A DNA stretch of 64,000 bases from an uncultured Candidatus Melainabacteria bacterium (GCA_934754775.1 CAKVIM010000006.1:40695-104694), one strand, 5' to 3'. Shown: positions 26,833 to 35,991, counted from the first letter of the stretch. Program-made: numbers and translations. Notes: generated by a model from the letters alone, not told the origin.

Positions 26833-28710
26833 TTAGGCTTTTGTATTTATAGGCTTTTTAGGCAACTTACCATATTGCTGAATTTTTGCTTCATACAAAT
26901 GGTTGTAATATTTTCTTGCATCATTTGCTCTATAAAGCGGATTAGCTTTTTTATCAGCAGCAATTTTCTTTTCTGCTCTATCTACAATACCAATAATATC
27001 CTTAACTTCAAACATTCTTGAACCGTCTACGTTTTGCTTCTTCAACAAGTAATTAACAAATTTTCTATTGCTTCCGTTGATTTTCAAGAACAATGCCAAC
27101 GCATCTTTGTTGGAAGAATTAATTCTTGCTTTTCCGACCATTCTATCAGCATTTCTTGTATCGGTAATTGATGCAAAAATTTCAGGAAGCAAAGCCAATC
27201 TGATTTTTGTTGCATTAGTTTTATAGCTATCCTTTTGGCGTTCAAAAGTTTTTGCACCCAACTTGCCGTTTGCAATATCCAAGATACTATCTTGAACAAT
27301 TTTCTTTTGTTCCGCTTTAGCCGCTTTTTTTGCAGCTTTTGCCGCCGCTACTTCATCTATTTTTGGAGCTTCTTGAACAATCGGTTTACTGCTTACTACA
27401 GCTTCTTTAACCTCAGGTTGAACAAATGCGATATCCTCTATAACATTTGTGCCTCTTGTCAATTTGCTCTTTAAAGCTTTAAAACCATATTGAATATTTT
27501 TTGCAAATTTAAACAAAGAAGAATATTCTCTTGCATAACCATAATAAATATTACGTTTTCTCTGTTTTCTTGCACTCGGAGTTTCAGAGAACGGATCCCT
27601 AATTCCATCCTTCAAAGCTTGTAATCTTTCTTCAGGAGCTGTGGTTCTTATAATTCTTAAGGCATTTTTATGGAATATATTCAAATCCTTTGTCGAGCAA
27701 CATCTCAAGATATTATCAAGTTCTTTTAAAGTTTTTACACTATAAGTTATATTATGAATTGATTTTTCAATAAATTTACGTGCATTTTTATCCTCATCAA
27801 TTTTTTCATAAACATTTTTCAAACAATTTACATCTTCCACTCTGTTTTCAGGCTTATAAATTCCTGCCTGATAATAGAATGAACGCAAAACACTCAAACG
27901 TTCATAAAGATTGTCTTCGTTCGTTGTTTTCAAAATTTCGAGCAAATCCTTATCACAGCCAGCTTCCATCATATCTTTCGTAGGCGGCATATATTTGTAA
28001 ATTTTACTCATCATAATACTGCCTTCTTCAGAATAGTTATTATTGAAGACCTTTTTGTTCAAAACTTTAGTTTCCGGAAACCAAAAAGTTTTGGTTCTTT
28101 CTACAAATGCTAATTTTTCATTGTATTCTTTTGGATCGAAAGTCTTGCTTTCAACCATTTCATCCAACTTCTTAACTGCATCTTTATCATCTTTATTTAG
28201 TATAAAATAAGCTTTATACTTATTATAATTTTTGGCATATTTTTTGACATTTTTTGATTCCAAAACATCAACAATCATGCTCTTATCAGCAGTTTTTAAT
28301 TCATTATAGACATCTTTGTTTAAGCTTTCTACCAGATTTAATCTACTCTTTTTGTTATCCACACCTGCAAAAATACGTTCCAAATTTTGCATAGATTCTT
28401 TTATGTTACGTAAAATATAATAGTGCCCGTATTTAGGGTTTTTCACCATTTTATAGATATTTTTTACAACATCCGTACCGTCTTTTTGCAATGCTTTGCC
28501 TTCAAAATATCGTACATTATACACATCAATTAAGCTATCAAGAAAACCCATACGCTGCATGCCGGCGTATCTCGTCATTGATTTAACGGCCTTTTTATCA
28601 AACGCCAAAATTGATTCAGCTCTACTGCGAACTTCATTTCTCATTATGATTGTTTTTATTATATTACCTTTAAATTGCACGTTATTATTGTTTATTGGTC
28701 TAATTTCCAT
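26833..28710 (-). CDS. large hypothetical protein with N-terminal QFKG motif
   Basis: A 625-aa protein of unknown family that starts MEIRPINNNNVQFKGNIIKT, a textbook example of the Asn-rich Phe-x-Gly N-terminus shared by unassigned proteins in this window. It is overwhelmingly charged and alpha-helical (many Lys/Glu/Asn), with a low-complexity Ala/Lys segment AAAKAAKKAAKAEQKK near residue 465 and no membrane helix. AGAAGGAGAA precedes the start. It lies between the atp operon and the LptF/G gene but has its own flanking gaps, so it is probably a single-gene unit. A cytoplasmic, structural or nucleic-acid-binding role is only a guess from its charge. Confidence 0.65.
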   Translation of the reverse strand: MEIRPINNNNVQFKGNIIKTIIMRNEVRSRAESILAFDKKAVKSMTRYAGMQRMGFLDSLIDVYNVRYFEGKALQKDGTDVVKNIYKMVKNPKYGHYYILRNIKESMQNLERIFAGVDNKKSRLNLVESLNKDVYNELKTADKSMIVDVLESKNVKKYAKNYNKYKAYFILNKDDKDAVKKLDEMVESKTFDPKEYNEKLAFVERTKTFWFPETKVLNKKVFNNNYSEEGSIMMSKIYKYMPPTKDMMEAGCDKDLLEILKTTNEDNLYERLSVLRSFYYQAGIYKPENRVEDVNCLKNVYEKIDEDKNARKFIEKSIHNITYSVKTLKELDNILRCCSTKDLNIFHKNALRIIRTTAPEERLQALKDGIRDPFSETPSARKQRKRNIYYGYAREYSSLFKFAKNIQYGFKALKSKLTRGTNVIEDIAFVQPEVKEAVVSSKPIVQEAPKIDEVAAAKAAKKAAKAEQKKIVQDSILDIANGKLGAKTFERQKDSYKTNATKIRLALLPEIFASITDTRNADRMVGKARINSSNKDALALFLKINGSNRKFVNYLLKKQNVDGSRMFEVKDIIGIVDRAEKKIAADKKANPLYRANDARKYYNHLYEAKIQQYGKLPKKPINTKA

Positions 28711-28834
28711 AAAAATATATTCTCCTTCTAAAAAAGTTAAAAAGTGAAAATAATATTTTTTGCTATATTTTAAAATTCAGCCCTAAAAAGTTTACAAAAG
28801 TTAAAATCCCTAACCGTTAAAAACACAATTTGTC

Positions 28835-29962
28835 TTAGCAAATTGTATAAACTTTTCTATAATATAGAGCAACACCTGCAACAGCCAATATTATATTCGG
28901 CATAAATGCTGCAAGAACAGGTGTTAATGAACCAGCTTCACCAAAAGATATAGACAAGGCTCTAATCAAATAATAAGCAAAAATAATCAAAATACTAAAC
29001 AAGAAACCTCTGTTATACCGTACTCTTGGCGGTGTAATTGCAAGCGGAACACCAATAAGCACAAGAACAATAGTAGTTAGCGGCAAAGCAATTTTATCAA
29101 ATAAGCTGATTTTCAAGATATTACGTTCCGGAACATCCGGATTTGAAAGATATTGACAAAGTTGAACAAAATTATGTTCGTTAGCCAAATTTCTATCCAT
29201 TTCAGCTGATAAATCCACGCCAAAGTTTATTGTAGTATCTTCAAATAACGTCGTATCCAACGTTTTACCATTATCTGTCATTGTATAAATTGCACCTTTT
29301 TGGAATTTCCATCCTTCAGGTGTAGTTGCACCTTCTTTTGCTTGCAAAATCTGAATTGTACCATCTTTCGAAGCATCAAGCACAGTAATATTATGCAATT
29401 GTTTATCGGTACAATCACCCACATAGAACAAGCGTTTCAAAAGTCCGTTTTCTTGAGTTTCCTTAAAAGTAAAATTATGTTTCCCTTCCGGAATATTTTT
29501 TTTACTAAAAGCGTACAAAGCCAAATCTGTAGACTGTTTTGTCATCACAGGAACAACAGTTTCGTTCAAAACAAAACTTACGCACGCCATAAAAATCGCA
29601 AAAATAAATATCGGTTTGGCAATTCTGTTTAAGCCAATACCGCAAGCTCGCATTACAGTGATTTCAGAGCTTAAGCTCAAACCGTTAAGCGTCATAACTG
29701 TTGCAAGCAGAATCCCCATAGGAATTGTCATTACAAACACTGCCGGCAAGTGAAGAATAATAATTAAAAACGCTATCTTAAACGGGATTCCGTACATTGA
29801 AATCTGTTTAATCAACGTAATAAAAGTATCTGATGCAAAAATAATGGATGTAAATACGAGGACACCCATTATGAACATCTCTATAACCTGCTTCAAGATA
29901 TATTTATCAAGAAGTTTCATATTCTTTAATTTATAAATCAAATTGTTAATTAAATTTTTCAT
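28835..29962 (-). CDS. LptF/LptG family permease (YjgP/YjgQ)
   Basis: An inner-membrane subunit of the type that, with LptB and LptC, extracts LPS for transport to the outer membrane. The 375 residues show the family layout: N-terminal helices (FIMGVLVFTSIIFASDTFIT), a soluble periplasmic beta-jellyroll (~residues 150-270, e.g. GWKFQKGAIYTMTDNGKTLD) and C-terminal helices (IALPLTTIVLVLIGVPLAIT). Cyanobacteria-related lineages often have a single LptF/G. The family-typical start MKLLDKYILKQV is at 29920, 14 codons inside the longer frame; either start is possible, and a TATAAT at 29976-29981 lies just upstream. Confidence 0.88.
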   Translation of the reverse strand: MKNLINNLIYKLKNMKLLDKYILKQVIEMFIMGVLVFTSIIFASDTFITLIKQISMYGIPFKIAFLIIILHLPAVFVMTIPMGILLATVMTLNGLSLSSEITVMRACGIGLNRIAKPIFIFAIFMACVSFVLNETVVPVMTKQSTDLALYAFSKKNIPEGKHNFTFKETQENGLLKRLFYVGDCTDKQLHNITVLDASKDGTIQILQAKEGATTPEGWKFQKGAIYTMTDNGKTLDTTLFEDTTINFGVDLSAEMDRNLANEHNFVQLCQYLSNPDVPERNILKISLFDKIALPLTTIVLVLIGVPLAITPPRVRYNRGFLFSILIIFAYYLIRALSISFGEAGSLTPVLAAFMPNIILAVAGVALYYRKVYTIC

Positions 29963-30011
29963 AAGCTCAAATTTAATTATAGCAGAAATGAGAAAATTTG
30001 TATCTTAATTA

Positions 30012-31175
30012 TTAATCTTCTTTTAAATATTTAACAAAATACGAAACAGCGGCAGGAACAGTACTCAACAGAATCAGCACATTCATAATTCCAAATCTTT
30101 GAGCAACTCCACCTAAAATTGACATGCAAAGAGCCACGATTCCCCAACAAAATCCGTTAATAAAACCTGCCACAATACTCTTATACTGCGGCAAAATCCT
30201 TTGAGCCCAAACCATTGTAACGGGCTGAGCCAACATCGTAGTAAACCCGATTATGAAAAATACGACAAGCGACAATACAGAATGAGTTCGATAAATTAAG
30301 CCAAACAAAAGCATCATCGGGAATGTTGCCCACATAGAAAAATAAATCACAGGTTTTGAGCCAAATATTTTTTCAGCTTTTGGACTTAAGAAAGAACCGA
30401 TTGCACCCGCAAATACGAACAAAAAGAGTGCTGCACCAATATAGAAAGGCGTTTTACCCATTGATTTCCACAAGAAAGGCAGCAGAATGCAAGAGCTGTT
30501 TGTCATCAAAGATTTCATCATAGAAACAACCATAAGAAGATTCATCTGACGATTTCCGAGGATTTCTTTAAATGATTTAGAAAATTCTTTCTGCTCCGGC
30601 CGTTTCTCCAGTAGAGAAAGTTTCGGCACACAGAAAAACATCACACCCGCAAGAATCAGACCCGCAATTGAGGTATACGAAATCATATCCAAGCCGTGGA
30701 ATTGAGTTATAAGTGCTGCTAAAAGAGGTCCAAAGGCAAATCCCAAAGAGCCCATACTTATAAATACGCCCATATTATTGGAACAATCTTTGCCGGAAAA
30801 ATGGTTCATAAACCCCATCGCCTGAGGGTGAAAAAAGCTTCCGCCCAAACTGCCAAATATCATAAATATAAGCAAAGTCCAGACATTTGGAGCTAATGGA
30901 GCCAGTGGAATAAAAATAGAACCTAAAATCAAGCCCCAAAATATGAAAAATCGTTTCAGCATATTATCGGCAAAAAATCCGAAAATCGGCTGCAACATAG
31001 AAGAACAAATGTGCGAAATACTAATTATTACTGTCGCAACAGCCATCGTAAACCCTAATTTTGCCGCAATAAAAGGCATAATCGGGTTCAAAAATCCGCT
31101 ATACACATCTGCTACAAGATGTGCCAAGCATAACCATATAATTGCATATTGAGTATTCTTAATTCCTTTTTCCAT
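30012..31175 (-). CDS. MFS transporter, fosmidomycin-resistance (Fsr) type
   Basis: A 12-helix major facilitator superfamily permease of 387 residues. The N-terminal signature CLAHLVADVYSGFLNPIMPF and PQAMGFMNHFSG match the Fsr/YfkL-like group, which includes fosmidomycin exporters. A role in drug or metabolite export is therefore plausible, but the natural substrate is unknown. It lies between LptF/G and a divergent small winged-helix gene at 31321, which could be its regulator, though that is only a positional guess. Confidence 0.85.
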   Translation of the reverse strand: MEKGIKNTQYAIIWLCLAHLVADVYSGFLNPIMPFIAAKLGFTMAVATVIISISHICSSMLQPIFGFFADNMLKRFFIFWGLILGSIFIPLAPLAPNVWTLLIFMIFGSLGGSFFHPQAMGFMNHFSGKDCSNNMGVFISMGSLGFAFGPLLAALITQFHGLDMISYTSIAGLILAGVMFFCVPKLSLLEKRPEQKEFSKSFKEILGNRQMNLLMVVSMMKSLMTNSSCILLPFLWKSMGKTPFYIGAALFLFVFAGAIGSFLSPKAEKIFGSKPVIYFSMWATFPMMLLFGLIYRTHSVLSLVVFFIIGFTTMLAQPVTMVWAQRILPQYKSIVAGFINGFCWGIVALCMSILGGVAQRFGIMNVLILLSTVPAAVSYFVKYLKED

Positions 31176-31285
31176 TCATTTCTTCATCCAATTAAAGTCT
31201 GGGATTTTCCTACGCACCCCTACACAATCAGTTAAAGAGCGGCTAGATTTTGACCTCTGTCAACATACATTATATTCTCCCCAAA

Positions 31286-31314
31286 TTGATTAATCAAATC
31301 CATAGTGTTATAAT
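31286..31314 (+). promoter_or_regulatory. promoter TTGATT-17-TATAAT for leaderless gene
   Basis: -35 TTGATT at 31286-31291 and consensus -10 TATAAT at 31309-31314, 17 bases apart; the ATG at 31321 is the 7th base after the -10, i.e. the expected transcription start. Confidence 0.75.
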
Positions 31315-31320
31315 GAGTCT

Positions 31321-31635
31321 ATGAGTTCGGAAGTTGAAGATAAAAATTTAAAAATGGTTGGACTGGAACTCATGTTCCTTACCCCTGAAAAATACAGTAA
31401 TGCCGACGGTATTACTGCAGTTGAACTTGCAAAACTCGTTAATCTTCCAATTGATGAAGTGAAAAAGAAACTTCAAATCCTAAAAGACAAAAACATTGTA
31501 CGAGTTAAAGGCATCAATCCAAAATGCTGGAAATTTGATGAATACAACTTCCAGCGTCTTGACGATGATGACGAAATTTTCCACCTTCTCTGCAACTTCG
31601 AAGATGTGGATTTTGACCGATATTTTACTTACTAA
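31321..31635 (+). CDS. small winged-helix-like hypothetical protein
   Basis: A 104-aa acidic protein. Residues ~28-72 (ITAVELAKLVNLPIDEVKKK, then LQILKDKNIVRVKGINP) look like a MarR/ArsR-type winged helix: helix, turn, recognition helix and a wing strand. The C-terminus is very acidic (RLDDDDEIFHLLCNFEDVDF). It may be a DNA-binding regulator or a protein-binding winged helix. No ribosome binding site exists because the promoter starts transcription on the ATG. It converges with and overlaps the 31625 gene by 11 bases. It is divergent from the MFS pump. Confidence 0.6.
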   Translation: MSSEVEDKNLKMVGLELMFLTPEKYSNADGITAVELAKLVNLPIDEVKKKLQILKDKNIVRVKGINPKCWKFDEYNFQRLDDDDEIFHLLCNFEDVDFDRYFTY

Positions 31636-31834
31636 ATCCCAATTTTGAATAAACTTCGACAAAATGTTTGATACTTCTATCAAGCTTCAATTCAGCACTC
31701 TTTGGGAAAAAGCACCCCGGGATTTGACCCGCTTCTCTATGATGTCTTACGCATTCACAGCAAATACCTCTATTCTTACACTTTGTAGCTGAACAGCTGC
31801 ATTCAACTAAATTTTCTTCTCTTTTACATTCCAT
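31625..31834 (-). CDS. Cys-rich DUF6485-type small protein
   Basis: About 69 residues with eight cysteines in the arrangement CSC-x5-C-x4-GICCECV, then HHREAGQIPGCFFP; this matches a family of small, probably metal-binding proteins of unknown function that I recall as DUF6485. The family call is from memory of the pattern (GICCECV, PGCFFP). The ATG at 31834 is chosen because GGGAG lies ten bases upstream; an in-frame ATG at 31849 would contain that site. It lies downstream of queH in the VKOR-queH operon, consistent with a redox or metal role. Confidence 0.7.
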   Translation of the reverse strand: MECKREENLVECSCSATKCKNRGICCECVRHHREAGQIPGCFFPKSAELKLDRSIKHFVEVYSKLGFSK

Positions 31835-31849
31835 ATTCTTTTCTCCCAA

Positions 31850-32395
31850 TTATTTCAAATGTGACTTTGCGAACTCGCATCCGCAATAATTTTGACGATA
31901 AATTCCCAATTCTTTAGAGAGTTTATTCGTCTTTAAAAATCCGTCTTTTTTCTTAAAATCAATAGCTACAAACTCCAAATCCCCTGCAACTTCGGCACCG
32001 ATTTCACTAATCTGCTGAAAATTCTTATGAGGACTTATTACAAGTGAAGTCGTAAATCTGCTGATACCAAGTTCTCGAGCCTTATTCGCCGCTTCAGTCA
32101 ATCGTAACTTTATACACGCATCACATCTACGTCCACGCTCCGGCTCGTTTTCCAGCCCTTTAACAACAGCCAAATACTTTTCATGGTCGTATTCTTCCAC
32201 AATCAAATTTACCCAATGATACATACAAACAATCTTTTGAGCCTCTAAACGTCTTAAAAACTCGTCTTTTGTATCAAGGTTAGGGTTACAAAAATAAACA
32301 ACAGGCTCGTATCCCATCTCCTTCAAAAGTGAGATAGGATACCCTGAACATATTCCGCAGCACGCATGCACCAATATTTTATTTTTTTGCTCCAT
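31850..32395 (-). CDS. queH: epoxyqueuosine reductase QueH
   Basis: QueH performs the last step of queuosine synthesis, reducing epoxyqueuosine in tRNA; it is the cobalamin-independent, [4Fe-4S] alternative to QueG. The 181 residues carry the family cysteines: HACCGICSGYP at the N-terminus, RRCDACIKLRL in the middle and NYCGCEFA at the C-terminus. It overlaps the VKOR-fusion gene by 17 bases and is followed one base later by the Cys-rich protein, so the three are an operon with a shared thiol/metal theme. No other queuosine gene is in the window. Confidence 0.94.
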   Translation of the reverse strand: MEQKNKILVHACCGICSGYPISLLKEMGYEPVVYFCNPNLDTKDEFLRRLEAQKIVCMYHWVNLIVEEYDHEKYLAVVKGLENEPERGRRCDACIKLRLTEAANKARELGISRFTTSLVISPHKNFQQISEIGAEVAGDLEFVAIDFKKKDGFLKTNKLSKELGIYRQNYCGCEFAKSHLK

Positions 32396-33563
32396 GTTGT
32401 ATCAACAAATCCCTTAACTCATAATACGGCTTAACCCCGACAATCTCATCACCATTCACATACATAGTCGGAGTACTGTCTATATCCAAATTATTAGCAC
32501 GATTTACTTCTGCCTCAATCTCTTTTTCTGTTTCCGCAGAATTAAAATCAGCCACGAACTTATCCTTGTCAAACCCCAATTGATCAGCAAGTTTAAGCAT
32601 ATCTTCCATTTTTACCGGTTGGTTCTCATACATAAGAGAACTCATTTCCCAATAATTACCCTGATTTCTTGCAGCAATCGCACCTCTTGCCATAAAACAA
32701 GCGTTCGGGTGCATATTTACGCTGATATAAGGATTGCATTCCTTATCAAACGGATAATTATGGTGAATAATCTTGATATTAGAAAATTCCTTGACCGCCT
32801 GATGCAACATTATATTATGTATATAGCAAAGCGGGCAAACATAGTCAGAATAGAGTTCAATCACAACGTCGCCATTTTCGTTACCCAAAAGATTTCCTTT
32901 AACTCTATAAGGATTAAATCGCATATCTCTATACTTTAAAATAGCTTTCTGCTTCTTTACATGCGGAACAAAATTATACGTCGTACCGCTGTAAACAAAA
33001 AATGACACAACAGCAATCAAAAGCACTGCAAGCGTTTTCGGATATTTTTTCGCACCTTCTACAAAATCAAAGAAGGATTGTTTACAAGCTTCAACCAAAG
33101 CCTTAAATCCGCCATCCAAGGCAACAACTGCAATAAACAAATCTATAAAATAAGTTATAAAGCACAAAATACATAATTTATGAATCTTAAACAAGCTGAC
33201 ACCCGCCAAAATCATAGAACATACGAACGCAAAAGAACCAAGCATTGCGACATAAGACATCGGGTTTTTGAAAACTTCAAGAAACTTCAAAAACTTGCAC
33301 TGTTTAAGTTTGTCCACAAACGTCATAAACAAAACCATTAAATAAAAAATCATGCCCCAATAAGCGAGAGGAATTCCCCAGAATTGTGACACAGTAGACC
33401 TTGCAGCCCCATCACAATCAACAAAATCATTGATTGAACAAAAACTGGACAAAGCATATTTTTCATAATTCGCTACATAATATATCATTGCAAGTTTTAT
33501 GGACAAAGCCAAACCCGCAACAGCAAGTAATTGTACAATTAATTTCTTCTTATCAATTTTCAT
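32379..33563 (-). CDS. VKOR fused to a DsbA-like thioredoxin domain
   Basis: An inner-membrane disulfide-forming enzyme: residues ~1-200 are a vitamin K epoxide reductase domain with five helices, the loop cysteines SSFCSINDFVDCDGAA and the quinone-side CILC (HKLCILCFITYFID); residues ~215-394 are a periplasmic DsbA-type thioredoxin domain with active site CPLC (SDYVCPLCYIHNIML) and cis-Pro region DSTPTMYVNG. Such fusions are typical of Cyanobacteria and relatives and make disulfides with a quinone as acceptor. The start at 33563 follows GGGAG; the longer frame to 33587 is not needed. First gene of the VKOR-queH-Cys-rich operon. Confidence 0.93.
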   Translation of the reverse strand: MKIDKKKLIVQLLAVAGLALSIKLAMIYYVANYEKYALSSFCSINDFVDCDGAARSTVSQFWGIPLAYWGMIFYLMVLFMTFVDKLKQCKFLKFLEVFKNPMSYVAMLGSFAFVCSMILAGVSLFKIHKLCILCFITYFIDLFIAVVALDGGFKALVEACKQSFFDFVEGAKKYPKTLAVLLIAVVSFFVYSGTTYNFVPHVKKQKAILKYRDMRFNPYRVKGNLLGNENGDVVIELYSDYVCPLCYIHNIMLHQAVKEFSNIKIIHHNYPFDKECNPYISVNMHPNACFMARGAIAARNQGNYWEMSSLMYENQPVKMEDMLKLADQLGFDKDKFVADFNSAETEKEIEAEVNRANNLDIDSTPTMYVNGDEIVGVKPYYELRDLLIQHGAKK

Positions 33564-33808
33564 AAAACCTACTCCCGTCCGATTCATACTACTAATTCTA
33601 ATATATAATAATCTTTTTTCAATAACACAAATACCGAATACGCCTAGCTAAAAGGTTTTAGCCCATTGGGGCTATTTAAGACAGCATGAAAATAATTGTT
33701 AAGATTTATTACAAATATCATACGTTCTCATGATTTTATTTAAAAAATATACTGCTAATATATAACTATACTCCTTAAAAAACGACGATACACATATCCC
33801 TAATCAAC

Positions 33809-33843
33809 AGCTATGCACGATAAAAAGTTCATAGCTTTTTTTT
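33809..33843 (+). terminator. stem-loop with T-run upstream of activase promoter
   Basis: AGCTATG / CATAGCT arms with a 13-base loop followed by eight T on the + strand. No + strand gene lies upstream, so it may end a short transcript. Confidence 0.5.
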
Positions 33844-33850
33844 ATGCTTT

Positions 33851-33879
33851 TTAACGATTATTTTTGTTTATGGTATAAT
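33851..33879 (+). promoter_or_regulatory. promoter with extended -10 (TGGTATAAT)
   Basis: -10 TATAAT at 33874-33879 with TG one base upstream; -35 TTAACG at 33851-33856 (17-base spacing) is weak. Confidence 0.55.
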
Positions 33880-33908
33880 TTATTCTATTAAAGGGAAGAA
33901 GGTAAAAG

Positions 33909-34913
33909 ATGAGTTTAGACGTATATTTAGGTATCGACGTAGGTTCCGTAACTACAAAATTGGCTTTGGTTGACGAAAAAGGAAAATACATCGATTCATA
34001 CATGCTTAAAACCGCAGGTAAGCCTGTTGACGCTGTTCAAAACGGTTTGAAGCACATAATATCACAAGCTTTGTGTGAATATTCAGTAAAAGGCGTTGGC
34101 ACAACAGGTTCTGGCAGAAATCTTGCCGGAGCATTAGTCGGTGCAGACGTTGTTAAAAACGAAATTACCGCTCACGCAGTAGCTGCAAGCACAAATATTC
34201 CTGGGGTTCAAACAATCCTTGAAATCGGCGGACAAGACAGCAAGATTATTATCTTGAGAGATGGTATCGTTACAGACTTCGCTATGAACACAGTTTGTGC
34301 TGCCGGAACAGGAAGTTTCCTTGACCACCAAGCTCAAAGATTAAACGTACCAATTGAAAAGTTCGGCGAAACAGCACTTAAATCAGAAAACCCTGCTCGT
34401 ATCGCAGGTCGTTGCGGTGTTTTTGCAGAAAGTGACCTTATTCACAAGCAACAATTAGGTTATCCGGTAGAAGATTTATTATACGGATTGTGTCAAGCTC
34501 TTGTTAGAAACTATCTTTCTAACTTAGCTCTAGGTAAAGAACTGTTGCCAACAATCTCTTTCCAAGGTGGCGTTGCAACAAACTCCGGCATGGTTAAAGC
34601 TTTTGAAGAAGCTCTTAATACAAAAATTGTTGTTCCTGAAAACCACCAAACAATGGGTGCTATAGGTGCTGCACTCCTTGCAATGGAAAACCACCAATAC
34701 ACAGAAGTTGAAACTAAGTTCAAAGGTTGGGAAGTCGGAAACATGAACTTCCAATCAGTAACTTGTCAATGCACAGGCTGCTCTAACAACTGCGAAGTCA
34801 TTACCATCCTTGAAGGTGCTGAACCTATGCACCACGTTGAAAAAATCGGTGACATAAAAGGTAACATAATCGCTCGTTGGGGCGGAACTTGCGGAAGATG
34901 GGATATCGCCTAG
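33909..34913 (+). CDS. acyl-CoA dehydratase activase (HgdC/BadF-type ATPase)
   Basis: An ASKHA-fold ATPase of the family that activates 2-hydroxyacyl-CoA dehydratases or benzoyl-CoA reductases by ATP-driven electron transfer from a [4Fe-4S] cluster at the dimer interface. Motifs: GIDVGSVTTKLALVDEKG, TTGSGRNLAG, EIGGQDSKII, and the cluster cysteines in CAAGTGSFLDHQ (~residue 133) and AGRCGVFAESD (~169). At 334 residues it exceeds HgdC (~260): the C-terminal ~60 residues hold CQCTGCSNNCEV and GGTCGRWD, the kind of segment that begins the second domain of the ~1400-aa activase fusions. No dehydratase partner follows, so it may be a cut-down fusion or act on a distant partner. Confidence 0.85.
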   Translation: MSLDVYLGIDVGSVTTKLALVDEKGKYIDSYMLKTAGKPVDAVQNGLKHIISQALCEYSVKGVGTTGSGRNLAGALVGADVVKNEITAHAVAASTNIPGVQTILEIGGQDSKIIILRDGIVTDFAMNTVCAAGTGSFLDHQAQRLNVPIEKFGETALKSENPARIAGRCGVFAESDLIHKQQLGYPVEDLLYGLCQALVRNYLSNLALGKELLPTISFQGGVATNSGMVKAFEEALNTKIVVPENHQTMGAIGAALLAMENHQYTEVETKFKGWEVGNMNFQSVTCQCTGCSNNCEVITILEGAEPMHHVEKIGDIKGNIIARWGGTCGRWDIA

Positions 34914-34945
34914 TTACTTTTTCTTTACTAAAAAGAAAAAGTAAC
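34913..34945 (+). terminator. stem-loop after activase gene
   Basis: GTTACTTTTTCTTT / AAAGAAAAAGTAAC perfect arms begin at the stop codon. The T-tract is inside the stem rather than after it, so termination is uncertain. Confidence 0.45.
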
Positions 34946-35095
34946 CAAAAAGAAAAGAACATTTTGTCGGTTGACATAAGTATAACTACTAACTTGACAT
35001 AATATAACTGGTCAACCTCTATTGTTGAGGTTACAAGTTTGGCGAATTTTTCCTCGCTCCTCTAAGGCGAGGGAATGACCGAAGAAGGAATGTAG

Positions 35096-35115
35096 GTTGG
35101 GCATACCTGCCCAAC
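35096..35115. repeat. GTTGGGCA palindrome upstream of kdsA
   Basis: GTTGGGCA-TACC-TGCCCAAC, identical to the copy at 52310-52329; it sits 21 bases upstream of the kdsA start. Confidence 0.8.
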
Positions 35116-35135
35116 AATAACCAAAGAGATTAAAT

Positions 35136-35945
35136 ATGATTAAACTAAACAACTTTGAAATCGGTTCTGACAAATTAACAATCCTTGCGGGACCTTGTGC
35201 AATTGAATCTATGGACATTCTAAAGCAAACGGCTGAAACTCTTAAAGCCGTTACTGAAGAATTGGGCATAAATTATGTATTCAAATCATCTTTTGACAAG
35301 GCAAACCGTTCCTCTATCAATTCTTACCGTGGAGTTGGAATGGAAAAAGGGTTAGAAATGCTCAGTAAAATCAAAAGCGAATTTGAAGTTCCAATCGTAA
35401 CTGATATTCACTTACCGGAACAAGCCGCACCGGTTGCGGAAGTCGCAGATATTTTACAAATCCCTGCATTCCTTTGCCGTCAAACAGATTTACTCGTAGC
35501 GGCTGCAAAGACCGGAAAAATTATTAACATCAAAAAAGGACAATTCTTAGCTCCGCAGCAAATGAAATCATTGGTTAAAAAAGTAGAAGATAGCGGGAAC
35601 CAAAGAATTATGTTAACCGATAGAGGTGTATCCTTTGGCTATAACAATCTGGTAGTGGATTATAGAGCAATCCCGATTATGAAAGAATTCGGTTACCCTG
35701 TAGTATTTGATGCAACACATAGCGTACAAATGCCAGGCTCAAACGGTGATTCAACCGGCGGTGACAGAAGATTTGTACCGACTCTTGCAAACGCAGCAAT
35801 GGCAGCAGGAGCCGACGTGTTATTCTTCGAAATCCACCCAAATCCTGACGAAGCACTTTGTGACGGAGCTAACATGCTGGCTCTAAGCGACGCTAAAAAA
35901 GTATTCAAAAAATGCAAGGCTATATTTGATTTAGTAAGAGAATAG
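35136..35945 (+). CDS. kdsA: 3-deoxy-8-phosphooctulonate (KDO-8-P) synthase
   Basis: Condenses PEP with arabinose 5-phosphate to KDO-8-phosphate, the precursor of the LPS inner core sugar, so the cell makes KDO. The 269 residues are full length with AGPCAIES at the N-terminus, [12 protein letters not shown] (~49), [20 protein letters not shown] and [17 protein letters not shown]. The Cys in GPCAIE indicates the metal-dependent class rather than the Asn-containing metal-free class. AAAGAG precedes the ATG. It is followed 46 bases later by aroA; both enzymes use PEP. Confidence 0.96.
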   Translation: MIKLNNFEIGSDKLTILAGPCAIESMDILKQTAETLKAVTEELGINYVFKSSFDKANRSSINSYRGVGMEKGLEMLSKIKSEFEVPIVTDIHLPEQAAPVAEVADILQIPAFLCRQTDLLVAAAKTGKIINIKKGQFLAPQQMKSLVKKVEDSGNQRIMLTDRGVSFGYNNLVVDYRAIPIMKEFGYPVVFDATHSVQMPGSNGDSTGGDRRFVPTLANAAMAAGADVLFFEIHPNPDEALCDGANMLALSDAKKVFKKCKAIFDLVRE

Positions 35946-35991
35946 TTTTGTTCACTTTCCTATAAAAAGGGAAGCAGAGGAGAGAATAATT

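Larger units (their letters stand above)
33564..33908. other. 345-base intergenic stretch with stem-loops and promoter
   Basis: No gene is visible. It holds a short palindrome TAGCCC-ATTG-GGGCTA (33659-33674), a terminator-like hairpin with a T-run (33809-33843) and, closest to the next gene, a promoter with TATAAT at 33874. Confidence 0.5.

Noticed and set aside
34961..34988. TTGTCGGTT-N8-TATAAC between the activase and kdsA
   Set aside because: Only one half-site and the -10 lacks the last T; about 150 bases from kdsA, with TTGACA boxes nearby. Not counted as part of the WYL regulon, though it could be rechecked.
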